DNA from: Bradyrhizobium sp. NP1
GTDB taxonomy: Bacteria > Pseudomonadota > Alphaproteobacteria > Rhizobiales > Xanthobacteraceae
Direction: 5' to 3'
Assembly: GCF_030378205.1 (NCBI RefSeq)
Contig: NZ_CP127385.1
Coordinates: 4,938,001 to 5,002,000, forward strand
DNA: 64,000 nucleotides
Positions 1-8,798 of this stretch are shown piece after piece. Each line of letters begins with the position of its first letter. Position 1 is the first letter of the stretch. The notes under the pieces are model-generated. The model was not told the origin of the DNA. It saw nothing but the letters and a program-made list of their open reading frames with translations, and searched no databases. Made by a program: the position numbers and the translations under genes.

Positions 1-153
1 GTAAGGATGTCGATTATGAACTCGAATTCGAGGGCTAGTCCCTCCTCGAGGGCATCAACCGCTCCCTGTCTAAGGATTTATCAGCGACATGCGCATCTTC
101 AAAAGCTACGGCGACGGCTACCGCCCTACTTTCGATCGCCTCTCGCTGTTGTC

Positions 154-1023
154 TCACCGCAAGACGGCAGCGACCGCAGAAGTCTGCGAAATACTGGTCT
201 CGTAAGCGCGTCCGCATGATTCACCCAACCAGTCCTTCTCCACCACGGGCAATGGGACGGCGCGCAACAACTTCTTCGTATAGTCGTTGCGCGGGTCATT
301 AAATACGCTCGTGCACTCTCCTGCCTCCACGACCCGCCCGTGCTGCATCACAATGACATGGTCGCAGAGCGTCCGAACGACCGAGAGATCGTGACTTATG
401 AAGACCATCCCGAGAGAACTCTCGGCCCGCAACTCCCGAAGCAGCGCTAGAACCTGCGCCTGTACCGATACGTCCAGTCCGGACACGATTTCGTCAGCCA
501 CGATGTAACTCGGTTCGAGCGCGATCGCTCGTGCAATCCCCACTCGTTGGCGCTGACCGCCGGAGAGCTGATGCGGGTAGCGATCGCCGTGGGTCGATCG
601 CATCCCTACGCGTTCTAGCAAAGCGAGAGCCCGCTTCCGTGCTTCACTTCGGCTCGCTCGACGATTGGCTACAAACGGATCTGAAAGAATGTCGATTATC
701 TTTCGTCGCGGGTTCAGCGAAGACTGGGAGTCCTGGAAAATCATCTGGACCTTTAAGCGAGCTTCTCGAAGTTGCTCCTTTGAGAGCGACGAGAAATCCT
801 TGCGCTCGAGCATCACTTTTCCCGCGACCGGGCGGTGGAGGCCGAGCAGCGAACGACCCAAGGTGCTTTTGCCAGAGCCAGACTCGCCGACAACGCCAAC
901 CACCTTTCCTCGATCAATTGTCAGATCGACGTCCTGGATAATTTGCAGTAGTGGCGCGCGTCCAAGCAGCGGCCTTCGGCTACGATCGGGCAGCGCGATC
1001 GAAACATTGATCGCTTCAAGCAC
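154..1023 (-). CDS. Peptide/opine ABC transporter ATP-binding protein (DppF/OppF type)
   Basis: This is the second ATPase of a dipeptide/oligopeptide-type importer and should sit on the cytoplasmic face of the permease pair. Walker A (GESGSGKST) lies near residues 46-54, followed by the Q-loop segment MIFQDSQSSLNP, the signature LSGGQRQR, the Walker B region IVADEIVSGLD and the H-loop FISHDLSVV. The C-terminus has the DppF-type stretch NDYTKKLLRAVP. I chose the GTG at 1023 because it overlaps the stop of the preceding ATPase gene and gives the usual family N-terminus; an upstream ATG at 1053 is possible. It is the last gene of the leftward operon. The transported substrate cannot be told from the sequence. 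Confidence 0.9.
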   Translation of the reverse strand: MLEAINVSIALPDRSRRPLLGRAPLLQIIQDVDLTIDRGKVVGVVGESGSGKSTLGRSLLGLHRPVAGKVMLERKDFSSLSKEQLREARLKVQMIFQDSQSSLNPRRKIIDILSDPFVANRRASRSEARKRALALLERVGMRSTHGDRYPHQLSGGQRQRVGIARAIALEPSYIVADEIVSGLDVSVQAQVLALLRELRAESSLGMVFISHDLSVVRTLCDHVIVMQHGRVVEAGECTSVFNDPRNDYTKKLLRAVPLPVVEKDWLGESCGRAYETSISQTSAVAAVLR

Positions 1024-1900
1024 GGCTATGCTCCAGATCAGACGCCATCGCATCGTTCCAAAGACTAGTAGTAAGTTCGCCAGGCACCGGATGTAGCCCG
1101 GCGTCCGGCCGATCAAGGCGAGGGGACGCCGCTATTAGCGCTTGAGTGTAGGGATGACACGGACGTCCAATAACGTCTTCCGTTCGACCTTGCTCAAGAA
1201 TGCGTCCGGCAAATATGACGGACACCTCGTCGCAAATCTTGGCGACCACGCCCAGGTCATGCGTGACGAATAGGACCGCAGTTCCTGTCTTGGTTTGCAG
1301 CTCTTTGATGAGCTTTAGAATCTCAAATTGAACCGTGACATCCAGCGCCGTTGTCGGCTCATCTGCCACAATCAGGGACGGCTTCCCGGCGAACGCAATT
1401 GCAATCACCACGCGCTGACACATTCCACCCGACAGCTCGTGCGGATATTGGCGAAGGACCCGTTCGGGAGCGCGGATGTGGACCATGCTCAGGAGTTCGA
1501 GGGCGTAGTCGCGCGCTCCTTTCTTATCGTAACCTAAACGTCGTGTAAGCACGTCGGTAATTTGGTTCTCAATGCGGAGAACCGGATTAAGGGCTGAGCT
1601 GGGCTGCTGCAAGATCATTGCGATTTGCTTTCCGAGCAACGCACGGCGGTTCTTCGCCGAAAGCTCGAGCAACTTCTGCCCTTGGAAAACTATATGCCCT
1701 GACGATACAACCGCGCTGCTTGGAAGTAGCCCGGTGATGGCTTTACCGACCATTGTCTTTCCGCCGCCGGATTCGCCCACCAACCCTCTGATTTCACCGG
1801 GTTTGATCTCGATATTCACACCACGCAAGATCGGCGTGGCGTGTCCTCCCGTTCCAATCTGGACCCGGAGGTCTGAAACTTGAAGAAGCGCTCCACTCAT
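1016..1900 (-). CDS. Peptide/opine ABC transporter ATP-binding protein (DppD/OppD type)
   Basis: First ATPase of the importer, 294 residues. It shows Walker A GESGGGKT (note GGG rather than GSG), MILQQPSSALNP, the signature LSGGMCQR, Walker B IVADEPTTALD, H-loop FVTHDLGVV, and the oligopeptide-family tail HPYTQALIAASPRLD. The start ATG at 1900 overlaps the stop of the permease gene as ATGA, so the two are translationally coupled. A longer open frame runs upstream to 2512, but it is out-of-frame permease sequence and is not credible protein. The signature has Cys in place of the usual Arg or Gln (GGMCQR), a minor oddity. Confidence 0.9.
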   Translation of the reverse strand: MSGALLQVSDLRVQIGTGGHATPILRGVNIEIKPGEIRGLVGESGGGKTMVGKAITGLLPSSAVVSSGHIVFQGQKLLELSAKNRRALLGKQIAMILQQPSSALNPVLRIENQITDVLTRRLGYDKKGARDYALELLSMVHIRAPERVLRQYPHELSGGMCQRVVIAIAFAGKPSLIVADEPTTALDVTVQFEILKLIKELQTKTGTAVLFVTHDLGVVAKICDEVSVIFAGRILEQGRTEDVIGRPCHPYTQALIAASPRLDRPDAGLHPVPGELTTSLWNDAMASDLEHSRA

Positions 1901-2748
1901 CGTCGGATAACCGGATCGAGTGCCAACCGAAGCCCATCGGCGAGCAGACTGAGCGTTAGAACGGACAGCGTGATTGCGACGATGGGTAGCGTCATGATCC
2001 ACCACGCCTGATATACGTAATTTCTTCCGTCTGCTAAAATTCCACCCCACGTGGCCATGTCGCTTGTACTGAACCCAATGAACGCAAGGATCGCCTCTAC
2101 GACAATGGCGCGCCCCATTTCCAGGGCCAGAAGCGCCAACACCATTGGAACGATATTTGGCAGCAGTTCCTGGAACAAGATCCGGAACCAGCGATAACCC
2201 AGCAGGTGCGCTGCCGTTATGAAGTCCTGTTCGCGTAGCACCAAAACCTCGGCTCGAACAACGCGGGCAAATCTGGTCCACCCGATTAAGGCGATCGCGA
2301 AGACGACGGCATAAAGCCCTGGGCCAACGACCGCGACGAGCACAATAGCCAGAAGCATGGGCGGGAAAGCCATGAAAATCTCGATGACGCGACTTAGAAC
2401 TGCATCCGTCCCTCCCCCTAGATAGCCAGCTACTAGCCCGACGATCACGCCAGCGATCCCTGAAAGAGCGGCTCCCAAAACCATTACGATCAACACGGGC
2501 CGCGCGCCCCATACCAGCCGCGAAAGCAGATCACGACCTAAGCTATCCGTTCCAAGCAGGTACGACGAGTCGTGGCCCGGCAGCCAGAACGGCGGGAGGT
2601 TCTGAGCGAAGAGACTTTGATCGAGCGGATCCTGGAGCGGCAGCAACGGCGCCGCTAGCGCGATAGCCGCAATGGCCGCAAATCCTAGACCTCCGACCAA
2701 CAGTTTAGGATTGGCAGAGGCAAGCTCAACTTGTCGTATGAGATTCAT
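1897..2748 (-). CDS. ABC transporter permease, DppC type
   Basis: Inner-membrane permease of 283 residues. An N-terminal membrane segment (GFAAIAAIALAAPLLPL) is followed by the DppC-family extracytoplasmic motif LLGTDSLGRDLLSRLVWGAR. The core then has about five helices and the EAA loop region (EVLVLREQDFITAAHLLGYRW) that contacts the ATPases. The ATG at 2748 overlaps the stop of the upstream permease as TGATG. A frame extends upstream to 2799 but would lie inside that permease. It pairs with the DppB-type permease as the translocation pore. Confidence 0.9.
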   Translation of the reverse strand: MNLIRQVELASANPKLLVGGLGFAAIAAIALAAPLLPLQDPLDQSLFAQNLPPFWLPGHDSSYLLGTDSLGRDLLSRLVWGARPVLIVMVLGAALSGIAGVIVGLVAGYLGGGTDAVLSRVIEIFMAFPPMLLAIVLVAVVGPGLYAVVFAIALIGWTRFARVVRAEVLVLREQDFITAAHLLGYRWFRILFQELLPNIVPMVLALLALEMGRAIVVEAILAFIGFSTSDMATWGGILADGRNYVYQAWWIMTLPIVAITLSVLTLSLLADGLRLALDPVIRR

Positions 2749-3755
2749 CAATCTAGCCGCACTCTGGGATTGATCAGCCCGTAGCTCATGTCGATGCATA
2801 TGTTGACCAAGATGAAGACAACCGCGAAAATGATGGTGATACCCTGCATCAACGGAAGATCACGGTTGATGGCGGCGCCGAAGAGCATGTTCCCAATTCC
2901 GGGGTAGGCGAAGATTAGTTCGATCAGCACCGTGCCACCAATCAGCAATGTGAACTGGGTACCCGTGATCGTAATGGCCGGAATGAGCGCATTTGGAAGC
3001 GCATGTCTCAACAGGACGTAGAGCGGGGAAAATCCCTTGGCCCGCGCCAGAAGCACATAGTCCTGATTGATTGCATCCAGCAGTGAGCTCTTCAGGACGC
3101 GCCCTATGACAGCCGTTAGGGGTAGAGCTAGCGATACTGCCGGAAGAAACATGTGACGCAGCACCTCCGAAAGTTCGGAGAACCTACCGGTGAACAAACT
3201 CTCGAAGAGGTAAAACTGCGTGTGAAACACCGCAGCATTTGAAGGATCTGTCCGTCCCGAAATTGGAAACAGCGGTATAGATACGCTCAACAACAGAATG
3301 AGCAGCAACGCCCAGAGAAACTCAGGGAGAGCCAACGCTAAGGCGTTAGCTGTATCCACAGCGACCTCAGGCCAGCGGCTCCGCCAGTAAACGGCGATTA
3401 GCGCAAAGGAAACACCCAATACAGTCGCGATGAAGAGCGCCAGAATAGCGAGCTCTAGAGTTGCAGGGAGCCGCCCCATTATCAACTCGAGCACATCCTG
3501 ATGCAGACTGATTGATGTCCCCAAGTTCCCCGTCGAAACACTCTTCAGAAAATAGAGAAACTGGACAGGTATCGATCGGTCTAACCCGTAGGCTTCGCGC
3601 AACTTGGCAATGTCCTCAGGCGACGCCTCCCCCGAGATCATCATCGAGATCGGATCCCCGGGAACGACTCGGATCAGGACAAACACAACGACCATGACGC
3701 CGAGCAGCGTCGGCAAAGCCATTGCCAACCTTCTTAGTAAGTAAGCTAATCGCAT
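2748..3755 (-). CDS. ABC transporter permease, DppB type
   Basis: Inner-membrane permease of 335 residues and first gene of the four-gene importer operon. Diagnostic features are the N-terminal segment RLAMALPTLLGVMVVVFVLI, the motif VVPGDPI, the DppB linker region (LREAYGLDRSIPVQFLYFL) and the EAA-type loop DYVLLARAKGFSPLYVLLRHALPNA. The ATG at 3755 gives a normal family start; a GTG at 3770 in the same frame is an alternative. The matching solute-binding protein is not adjacent but is probably the gene ending at 9376, which is controlled by the same type of operator. Confidence 0.9.
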   Translation of the reverse strand: MRLAYLLRRLAMALPTLLGVMVVVFVLIRVVPGDPISMMISGEASPEDIAKLREAYGLDRSIPVQFLYFLKSVSTGNLGTSISLHQDVLELIMGRLPATLELAILALFIATVLGVSFALIAVYWRSRWPEVAVDTANALALALPEFLWALLLILLLSVSIPLFPISGRTDPSNAAVFHTQFYLFESLFTGRFSELSEVLRHMFLPAVSLALPLTAVIGRVLKSSLLDAINQDYVLLARAKGFSPLYVLLRHALPNALIPAITITGTQFTLLIGGTVLIELIFAYPGIGNMLFGAAINRDLPLMQGITIIFAVVFILVNICIDMSYGLINPRVRLD

Positions 3756-4039
3756 TTGATCCCGGAGCACCCCTGCTGCCGCTTCGATAACTCCCTACGG
3801 GTCACCGAGCACCGAGCACCCTGCGCGCGCCGCAACGAGCGTCAGAAGACGCGACACGGTCTCGCCCGCGAACCGCAACCTCACCTGACGAGCAAGAGTA
3901 ACCCGCCACATTACCAGCTGTTGACATAAATCCTCCCCACCTCAGCCGATGATTGCTTTTTTAATTTCGTGCTCGGCACGCGCGGCGAAAACCAAGACCG
4001 CAAGAAACTTGCCAGCCCGCGCCAATCGCCTATGACAGA

Positions 4040-4068
4040 ACTGTATCTCTTTTATTTGCGACTTACAA
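4040..4068 (-). promoter_or_regulatory. Promoter with operator palindrome for the leftward ABC transporter operon
   Basis: Read on the minus strand, TTGTAA (4068-4063) and TACAGT (4045-4040) form -35 and -10 hexamers exactly 17 bp apart. The operator-like palindrome TTGCG-ACT-TACAA at 4056-4068 covers the -35. The same arrangement occurs at 8.4 and 12.2-12.4 kb. The rest of the 3756-4143 spacer holds the opposite promoter and a short direct repeat of GAGCACC near 3810; I see no gene there. Confidence 0.6.
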
Positions 4069-4071
4069 CAA

Positions 4072-4100
4072 CTGTGATTCACAACTAAATTAGGCTAGCG
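4072..4100 (+). promoter_or_regulatory. Second operator copy and likely promoter for the deacetylase gene
   Basis: The palindrome CTGTG-ATT-CACAA (4072-4084) is centred 16 bp from the operator of the divergent promoter, about one and a half helical turns away. By analogy with the other copies its first half would act as the -35. The matching -10 position (CTAGCG, 4095-4100) is poor, so the exact promoter is uncertain, but the operator match is good. Confidence 0.5.
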
Positions 4101-4143
4101 TGTCCGCTTTCGAGGCAGCCATCCGGAAGCAAGGAGATTATTC

Positions 4144-5097
4144 GTGCTGCAATACAGCTACAGGCCGCAATTTCCTGAAACCGACGTCCAGCGACAGGGT
4201 GCCGACCAAACATGGATTGACTATCTTCCGATCACAGAGCGACCGCCGCTCAAATGGCCCGGTGGCGCTCGCATGGCCGTGATGGTTTGCCCAAACGTGT
4301 TGTATTACGAGTTGATGCCGCCCCGCGATCCGTGGATTGACCCGTGGGCTCGCATGACCCCGGACGTGATGATGTATGGACGTCAGGAATTCGGCGCTCG
4401 CGTCGGATTCTGGAGAATGGTCGATGTGCTCGACAAGTACAATTTGCCGTGCACGGCTGTCCTAAATGTCGCCGCCCTCGCGAAGTTTCCCGAGATTCGC
4501 AATGCTCTCGTGGAACGCAAATGGGACATTCTCGGGCACGGCATGTACAATACACGCTTCATCTGTGGATACAGCGAGGAGCAGGAGCGTCAGTACTATC
4601 GGGACATGCGACGGATCGTATTCGACGAAACGGGAGTGGACATGAAGGGCATGGGGGGACCCGGCCCTCAAGCTGCCACTGAGAATACTCCCGATCTACT
4701 GGCTGAAGAGGGGTTCTGGTACTACAGTGATTTCTTTCATGATGACCAACCTTTTCCCATCCGAGTGCGCTCGAACAGGTTGATCTCGATGCCCTACTCA
4801 GTTGAGAGCAACGATGTCCCCGTGCTTGCGACTGCGTACGAGGCTGACGATTTCGCCGATCTGGTGAAGAGGCAATTCGACCGTCTTTACACTGAAGGAG
4901 GCCGCATAATGTGCTTCACGGTCCATCCAGCACTCATCGGCCAGGCTCAACGAGCGAAGTACCTCGATGCGGCCCTGCAGCATATCACGTCTCAATCAGA
5001 CGTGTGGTTCGCTACGGGGAGGGAAATAGCGGACTACTACCTGACTCACTGCTATGAATCGGTAGTGAGACTTCTATCGACTTGGCAGAATGTCTAG
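4144..5097 (+). CDS. Polysaccharide-deacetylase (NodB-fold) family hydrolase, PuuE-like
   Basis: A 317-residue protein of the group that includes the metal-independent allantoinase PuuE and other cyclic-amide or N-acyl hydrolases. Family marks are the opening PPLKWPGGARMAVMVCPNVL, the helix ARVGFWRMVDVLDKY, the strand TAVLNVAALAKFP, the segment ILGHGMYNTRF, and the late FTVHPALIGQAQR. It starts at GTG 4144 behind a strong AAGGAG site (4131-4136). It faces away from the ABC operon across a shared operator region and is followed by marR. Its neighbours favour hydrolysis of a small C-N bond substrate rather than a polysaccharide, but that is inference. Confidence 0.85.
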   Translation: MLQYSYRPQFPETDVQRQGADQTWIDYLPITERPPLKWPGGARMAVMVCPNVLYYELMPPRDPWIDPWARMTPDVMMYGRQEFGARVGFWRMVDVLDKYNLPCTAVLNVAALAKFPEIRNALVERKWDILGHGMYNTRFICGYSEEQERQYYRDMRRIVFDETGVDMKGMGGPGPQAATENTPDLLAEEGFWYYSDFFHDDQPFPIRVRSNRLISMPYSVESNDVPVLATAYEADDFADLVKRQFDRLYTEGGRIMCFTVHPALIGQAQRAKYLDAALQHITSQSDVWFATGREIADYYLTHCYESVVRLLSTWQNV

Positions 5098-5266
5098 GCG
5101 AGATCCCGGCCCTGAAGTGCCCGGGAGCGCGCATTTTCGCGCGGGTTCTGCCCTAATATGCCTTTTCCTAGTTGCGAGGGGGGGCTTCTCGGTCTAGTTC
5201 TGGTCGAGCGCCGATTAGACCCTTCCACCAGCGCTTTACTCTATGAACCTATAACTGGATTATCTG

Positions 5267-5767
5267 ATGGCCCTCAAAACCAAACCTCGAGAGGAGGCTG
5301 ACAATATCCGCTTGGAACTAGCGGAACGCTCCTTCTATCGTTTTTCCCTCCTAGCCGCTCAGATCAATAGAGCTATCGGTCGCGCCTACGTACAGCGTTA
5401 TGGTCGTCCTGCCCATGGATGGAGGGTTCTTACAGTTCTCGGAAATTTTGGTCCTTTATCCGCGACAGAGATTACGCACCGCAACACTCTCGAAACCGAT
5501 AAGGTTACGCGTATCGTCGATAGCTTGGTGGAACAGGGCCTTGTGACCAGGCAACAGGATAGCGAAGATCGTCGAAGGGTCATCGTTGCACTCACCGCCA
5601 AAGGAAAGCGCATCTACGTCCAAATTGAACAGATGATCGGTGAGATGGAGCACGAGTTTTTGATCGTTCTTTCAAACCAAGAGCGCGAGATGCTCTACGA
5701 TATCCTGGACCGGCTCAAGCAGCGCGGCGACCAGGTATTTCGCACAGTGAGCCGCTGGGCCACTTAG
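5267..5767 (+). CDS. MarR family transcriptional regulator
   Basis: A 166-residue winged-helix repressor. The DNA-binding part runs from about residue 45 to 110: LSATEITHRNTLETDKVTR is the recognition-helix region and SEDRRRVIVALT is the beta-wing with the DxRR signature of MarR proteins. The flanking N- and C-terminal helices form the dimer interface. It is the only regulator gene in the first 13 kb. It is therefore the natural candidate to bind the TTGYG-NNN-CRCAA palindromes found at four intergenic places around it. I see no copy of that palindrome directly upstream of its own start. Confidence 0.9.
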   Translation: MALKTKPREEADNIRLELAERSFYRFSLLAAQINRAIGRAYVQRYGRPAHGWRVLTVLGNFGPLSATEITHRNTLETDKVTRIVDSLVEQGLVTRQQDSEDRRRVIVALTAKGKRIYVQIEQMIGEMEHEFLIVLSNQEREMLYDILDRLKQRGDQVFRTVSRWAT

Positions 5768-5826
5768 CTAGAATTGTTCCGTCGGAGTGTGTCGAAACGA
5801 ACTCCGCATTTCGTACTCCTCCCTGC

Positions 5827-7053
5827 TTACGGAGAGGCGACGAAAGTCTTCAGCGGAATTGACTTATCGGTCGCCTGATCGATTGGAATTGAGGCCTCAG
5901 CAGCTATTAGCTTTCGAGCGGCCATATGCTCGGCAGGCTTGTTGACGGACTCGACGACTTTGAGCCGGCCGTCGCGATCGTATCCAAGTACCGAGAATGC
6001 ACGGTCAGAAAGGTCGCCGCGCACCGCGAACCTATCGCAGTTCGACCAGATGCCAGCAATTTGGAGCTTGAGATCGGATTGGTCGCTCCAAAACCATGGC
6101 ACCGCATCATAGGCCGCTTTCTTTCCGGTCAGGCGGCGCGCGACCGCCTTAGCTTGGTCAAGGGCATTTTGCACACACTCCAAGCGAGCAAGGCCCCCTG
6201 GCACGAATTTGTTTGGGTGTCGTGTACAGTCGCCGACGGCCGAAATGGAATCGTCCGCTGTCAACAAATCCGAATCGACAATGATTCCGTTATCGCAAGG
6301 CAGGCCGGCCTCAATCGCCAAACTGTCTTCCGCTGTGGTGCCGATGCCTGCAACCACGAGGTCTGCCTGCATCGCCAAACCATCAGACAATCGGAGTTCA
6401 AACTCAGAGCCACACGATCGAATGCCAACAACAGTCCTCGAGAGTCTGATATTGACGCCCATCCTTCGGTGCTCGGCCTCGAAGAACGAAGATATGAGCG
6501 GGCTCACACTCCGGGCCAGAAGTCGATCGCTTTGCTCTACGACATGAGGTTCGCACTCCATCTGCAAGGCCACAGCAGCGAACTCTAAACCGATAAAACC
6601 AGCTCCGATGATCACGACCTTCTTTGCCTTCGTCAGACGATCGCGCAAAGTTTCCGCATCCGGCAAACTTCCGAGATAGTTAATCTTGGCGCCATCTGTT
6701 GCGAACGGTAGCCGCCGTTGGCGAGATCCAGTCGCCAAAATGAGATGCCCATAAGAAAGCGTAGCCCCGGTTTGGAAGCGAAGGGCTTTTTGGTGCCTAT
6801 CAATGCGAACTGCTTTTCCGTGAAGAAGTTCGATGCCTCGCTGCGCGTAGAATCCCTCTCCACGAAGTACAAGCCCACCCGCATCCACCTCGCCCTTCAT
6901 GAACGCCTTGGACAATGGCGGGCGTTGGTACGGAAGGTTCTGCTCGCCATTTACGAGCCGAACCGGTCCGTCGAAGCCCTCATCTCTGAGGGCTGCGGCG
7001 GCGCCCACGCCGGCATGACCAGCGCCTAGAATTACAACCGGTTCGGCGACCAT
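5827..7053 (-). CDS. FAD-dependent ferredoxin/rubredoxin reductase-type oxidoreductase
   Basis: A 408-residue pyridine-nucleotide-disulfide-type reductase like those that feed electrons to Rieske oxygenases. The N-terminal FAD dinucleotide fold is VVILGAGHAGVGAAAALR, followed by the family stretch NLPYQRPPLSKAFMKG. The NAD(H) fold is VVIIGAGFIGLEFAAVALQ near the middle, and the second FAD contact is ISAVGDCTRHPN. The C-terminal domain has WFWSDQSDLKLQIAG. I use the ATG at 7053; a GTG at 7068 overlapping the oxygenase stop is an alternative. It is the second gene of a two-gene operon and should be the electron donor to the oxygenase upstream. No separate ferredoxin gene lies in this operon. 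Confidence 0.88.
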   Translation of the reverse strand: MVAEPVVILGAGHAGVGAAAALRDEGFDGPVRLVNGEQNLPYQRPPLSKAFMKGEVDAGGLVLRGEGFYAQRGIELLHGKAVRIDRHQKALRFQTGATLSYGHLILATGSRQRRLPFATDGAKINYLGSLPDAETLRDRLTKAKKVVIIGAGFIGLEFAAVALQMECEPHVVEQSDRLLARSVSPLISSFFEAEHRRMGVNIRLSRTVVGIRSCGSEFELRLSDGLAMQADLVVAGIGTTAEDSLAIEAGLPCDNGIIVDSDLLTADDSISAVGDCTRHPNKFVPGGLARLECVQNALDQAKAVARRLTGKKAAYDAVPWFWSDQSDLKLQIAGIWSNCDRFAVRGDLSDRAFSVLGYDRDGRLKVVESVNKPAEHMAARKLIAAEASIPIDQATDKSIPLKTFVASP

Positions 7054-7067
7054 CGATGCCCGCAGCA

Positions 7068-8378
7068 CTACTGAGCCATGATCACATTCGCGGTCGACAA
7101 GTGTCGCTCATCGACACCCAAGGACCGCTCGTAGTCCTCCTGTGCCTTTACGACTTCCTGCCAAGGCTTTCCGGTTGGAAGATCAAATGAACAAGCACGC
7201 TGGTTATAGTCGAGCGAGGGATCCTGGCCCGGCAGCGGCTTTCCTTCATCCATCTCCTTGAGCTTGTTCAACAAGAGCTTACGATAAAACATCACCGCCT
7301 TGTCGCTGGTCCCAAGGTGTTCTTTCGTGCGATCAACGATGGGCAGCATGCTTTCTTGGACAACGCGATCCTGGACGGCAGCACCAGACACACCTGAGAA
7401 GTTTCCGCGCTTCATTCTCTCGCGGTCCTGCAAGTGCATGTTGGCTAAATTATGCGGCGTTTTGTACTCCGGTGGCGAGGTCCGATGGCCCCAGTTCGAG
7501 TACGCAGCCTCCTTATCGATCGGCTTTTCGAAGTCAAAGTGGATGTAGAAGGTATAGCAGTTGTGGTCGTCGATGGGATGCCACGCCTTAAACAGCCTGG
7601 ACTCCCGCGGGCCAGTCGCAATGTAGCAATAGAATGGTGCGATCCACTCAGTTGAGCGGACATAGTGCACGTCCGGCTTATCGGTATTGCGAATCGCGCC
7701 CACCCGCATGAGGTACGGCGTCTCCTCGCAATGGATGACCGGCGTACCGTCCGACATCAAATGAGCGATCGACTGCCAACCCGCACCAGCCCAACTTTTT
7801 TTGTCATCGAGATCGAAGTCGCGATGCAGATAATTCGGGTGGGCCGGATCCAGATCGCCTTCAACGCCCTGCAAGTAGTTGCTCGCCTGATGCATCTTCA
7901 CGACAAGCAGCTGGCTTTCGGGCAGATCCAGCCACGGAAACTTGGGGAACGGCGGCTCGAGCTCGGGCGGCCCCATATACGCCCAAAGAAGCTGCCCAGC
8001 CTCCCTAACCGGATAAGAGACGTGCTTAAGCTTTTTGGCGAACGTGCGAGTTGGCGGCTCGGGGGGAGATTCCAGCACGTAGCCACATCCCATCTTCCAC
8101 CCGTGATAGAGACACCGAAGGCCGTCCTCTTCGTTTCGGCCGTATACCAGCGAAGCTCCGCGATGCGGGCAATACTCACCAACAAGACCGACCTTCCCAT
8201 TGGGATCGCGAAACGCGACGAGGGACTCGCCCAGCAGCTTCACTCGGACTGGCGCACCGCCCGGCTCAGCGATTTGCTCCAGCTTGGCCGCGGGAATCCA
8301 GTACCGCCGCATGAAGCGCCCCATGGGAGTTCCAGGGCCCACCTGCGTGAGCGCCATATTGTCTTCATGTCTCAGCAT
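7068..8378 (-). CDS. Rieske [2Fe-2S] aromatic oxygenase, phthalate-dioxygenase-type alpha subunit
   Basis: Terminal oxygenase of 436 residues. The N-terminus has the phthalate-oxygenase-group opening MLRHEDNMALTQVGPGTPMG. The Rieske cluster ligands are CPH (in EYCPHRGASLVYG) and CLYHGW about 20 residues later. The mononuclear iron site is visible as EGDLDPAHPNYLHRD, carrying the two histidines. The start at 8378 has a GGAGGG site six bases upstream. Enzymes of this group hydroxylate aromatic or N-heterocyclic rings or demethylate ethers. It is transcribed from a promoter whose -35 is covered by the shared palindrome and is co-transcribed with the reductase. Confidence 0.92.
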   Translation of the reverse strand: MLRHEDNMALTQVGPGTPMGRFMRRYWIPAAKLEQIAEPGGAPVRVKLLGESLVAFRDPNGKVGLVGEYCPHRGASLVYGRNEEDGLRCLYHGWKMGCGYVLESPPEPPTRTFAKKLKHVSYPVREAGQLLWAYMGPPELEPPFPKFPWLDLPESQLLVVKMHQASNYLQGVEGDLDPAHPNYLHRDFDLDDKKSWAGAGWQSIAHLMSDGTPVIHCEETPYLMRVGAIRNTDKPDVHYVRSTEWIAPFYCYIATGPRESRLFKAWHPIDDHNCYTFYIHFDFEKPIDKEAAYSNWGHRTSPPEYKTPHNLANMHLQDRERMKRGNFSGVSGAAVQDRVVQESMLPIVDRTKEHLGTSDKAVMFYRKLLLNKLKEMDEGKPLPGQDPSLDYNQRACSFDLPTGKPWQEVVKAQEDYERSLGVDERHLSTANVIMAQ

Positions 8379-8411
8379 AGAGGACCCTCCGTTCGAAACC
8401 TGTTGCTGACG

Positions 8412-8440
8412 ATACTAGCTCCTTTATTTGTGAAACACAA
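8412..8440 (-). promoter_or_regulatory. Promoter/operator of the Rieske oxygenase operon
   Basis: The perfect palindrome TTGTG-AAA-CACAA (8428-8440) supplies the minus-strand -35 TTGTGT (8440-8435). TAGTAT (8417-8412) is the -10 with a 17-bp spacer. This is the clearest copy of the operator that recurs in the first 13 kb. The remainder of the 8379-8798 spacer carries only the membrane-protein fragment listed next. Confidence 0.7.
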
Positions 8441-8512
8441 CTATCGTGGATCTTCTGATGAACGATGGCTGCACAAACGATGCGATATCTTCAGCGCAAA
8501 GCGGCATGTCGT

Positions 8513-8656
8513 TCACAACGACCATAAGAACAAGAAGCCAACCGCATAGGCGACTGCGAGGGCTCCTGCGACAGCAAGAGTCCCGAGGACGTCTTTGCTG
8601 AAGGACCTATAACCCTTCTCTTCTGGCGCCGGAAAAGAGCTCCCACATGCCTCAAC
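8513..8656 (-). pseudogene. Possible 3' remnant of a membrane protein gene
   Basis: An open frame of 47 codons without any ATG, GTG or TTG start before its hydrophobic part ends at a TGA (8513-8515). The visible product has a polar stretch (PEEKGYRSFSKDV) followed by one membrane helix (LGTLAVAGALAVAYAVGFLF). It lies between the flavin reductase stop and the Rieske promoter. It looks like the last helix of a transporter whose body is gone, but the family cannot be named and it may be chance. Confidence 0.25.
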
Positions 8657-8798
8657 TCATTGAATCGTGAGCACTCGCTTCAACACCACAGCATTCACCT
8701 GCGCTGCCCCCGCACCGACGCCTCTTCCAGAGCGCACGTACAGCTCAAGACCTTCCGCCGATGACGTTGGGCAACGCTACTGACTCCATGCGTGGAGA

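Noticed and set aside
1..153. Short frames on both strands at the left edge, including a 38-codon frame at 89-205 and a stop-terminated end of a frame at 3-38.
   Set aside because: No recognisable family, no ribosome-binding site, and too short to judge; could be the tail of something outside the window.
1901..2512. In-frame upstream extension of the DppD-type gene by about 200 codons.
   Set aside because: It lies entirely within the DppC permease gene in another frame and has arginine/serine-rich shadow composition; the ATGA overlap fixes the start at 1900.
5127..5142. GCGCG / CGCGC inverted repeat after the deacetylase gene as a possible terminator.
   Set aside because: Only five base pairs with no following T-run; such repeats are expected at this GC content.
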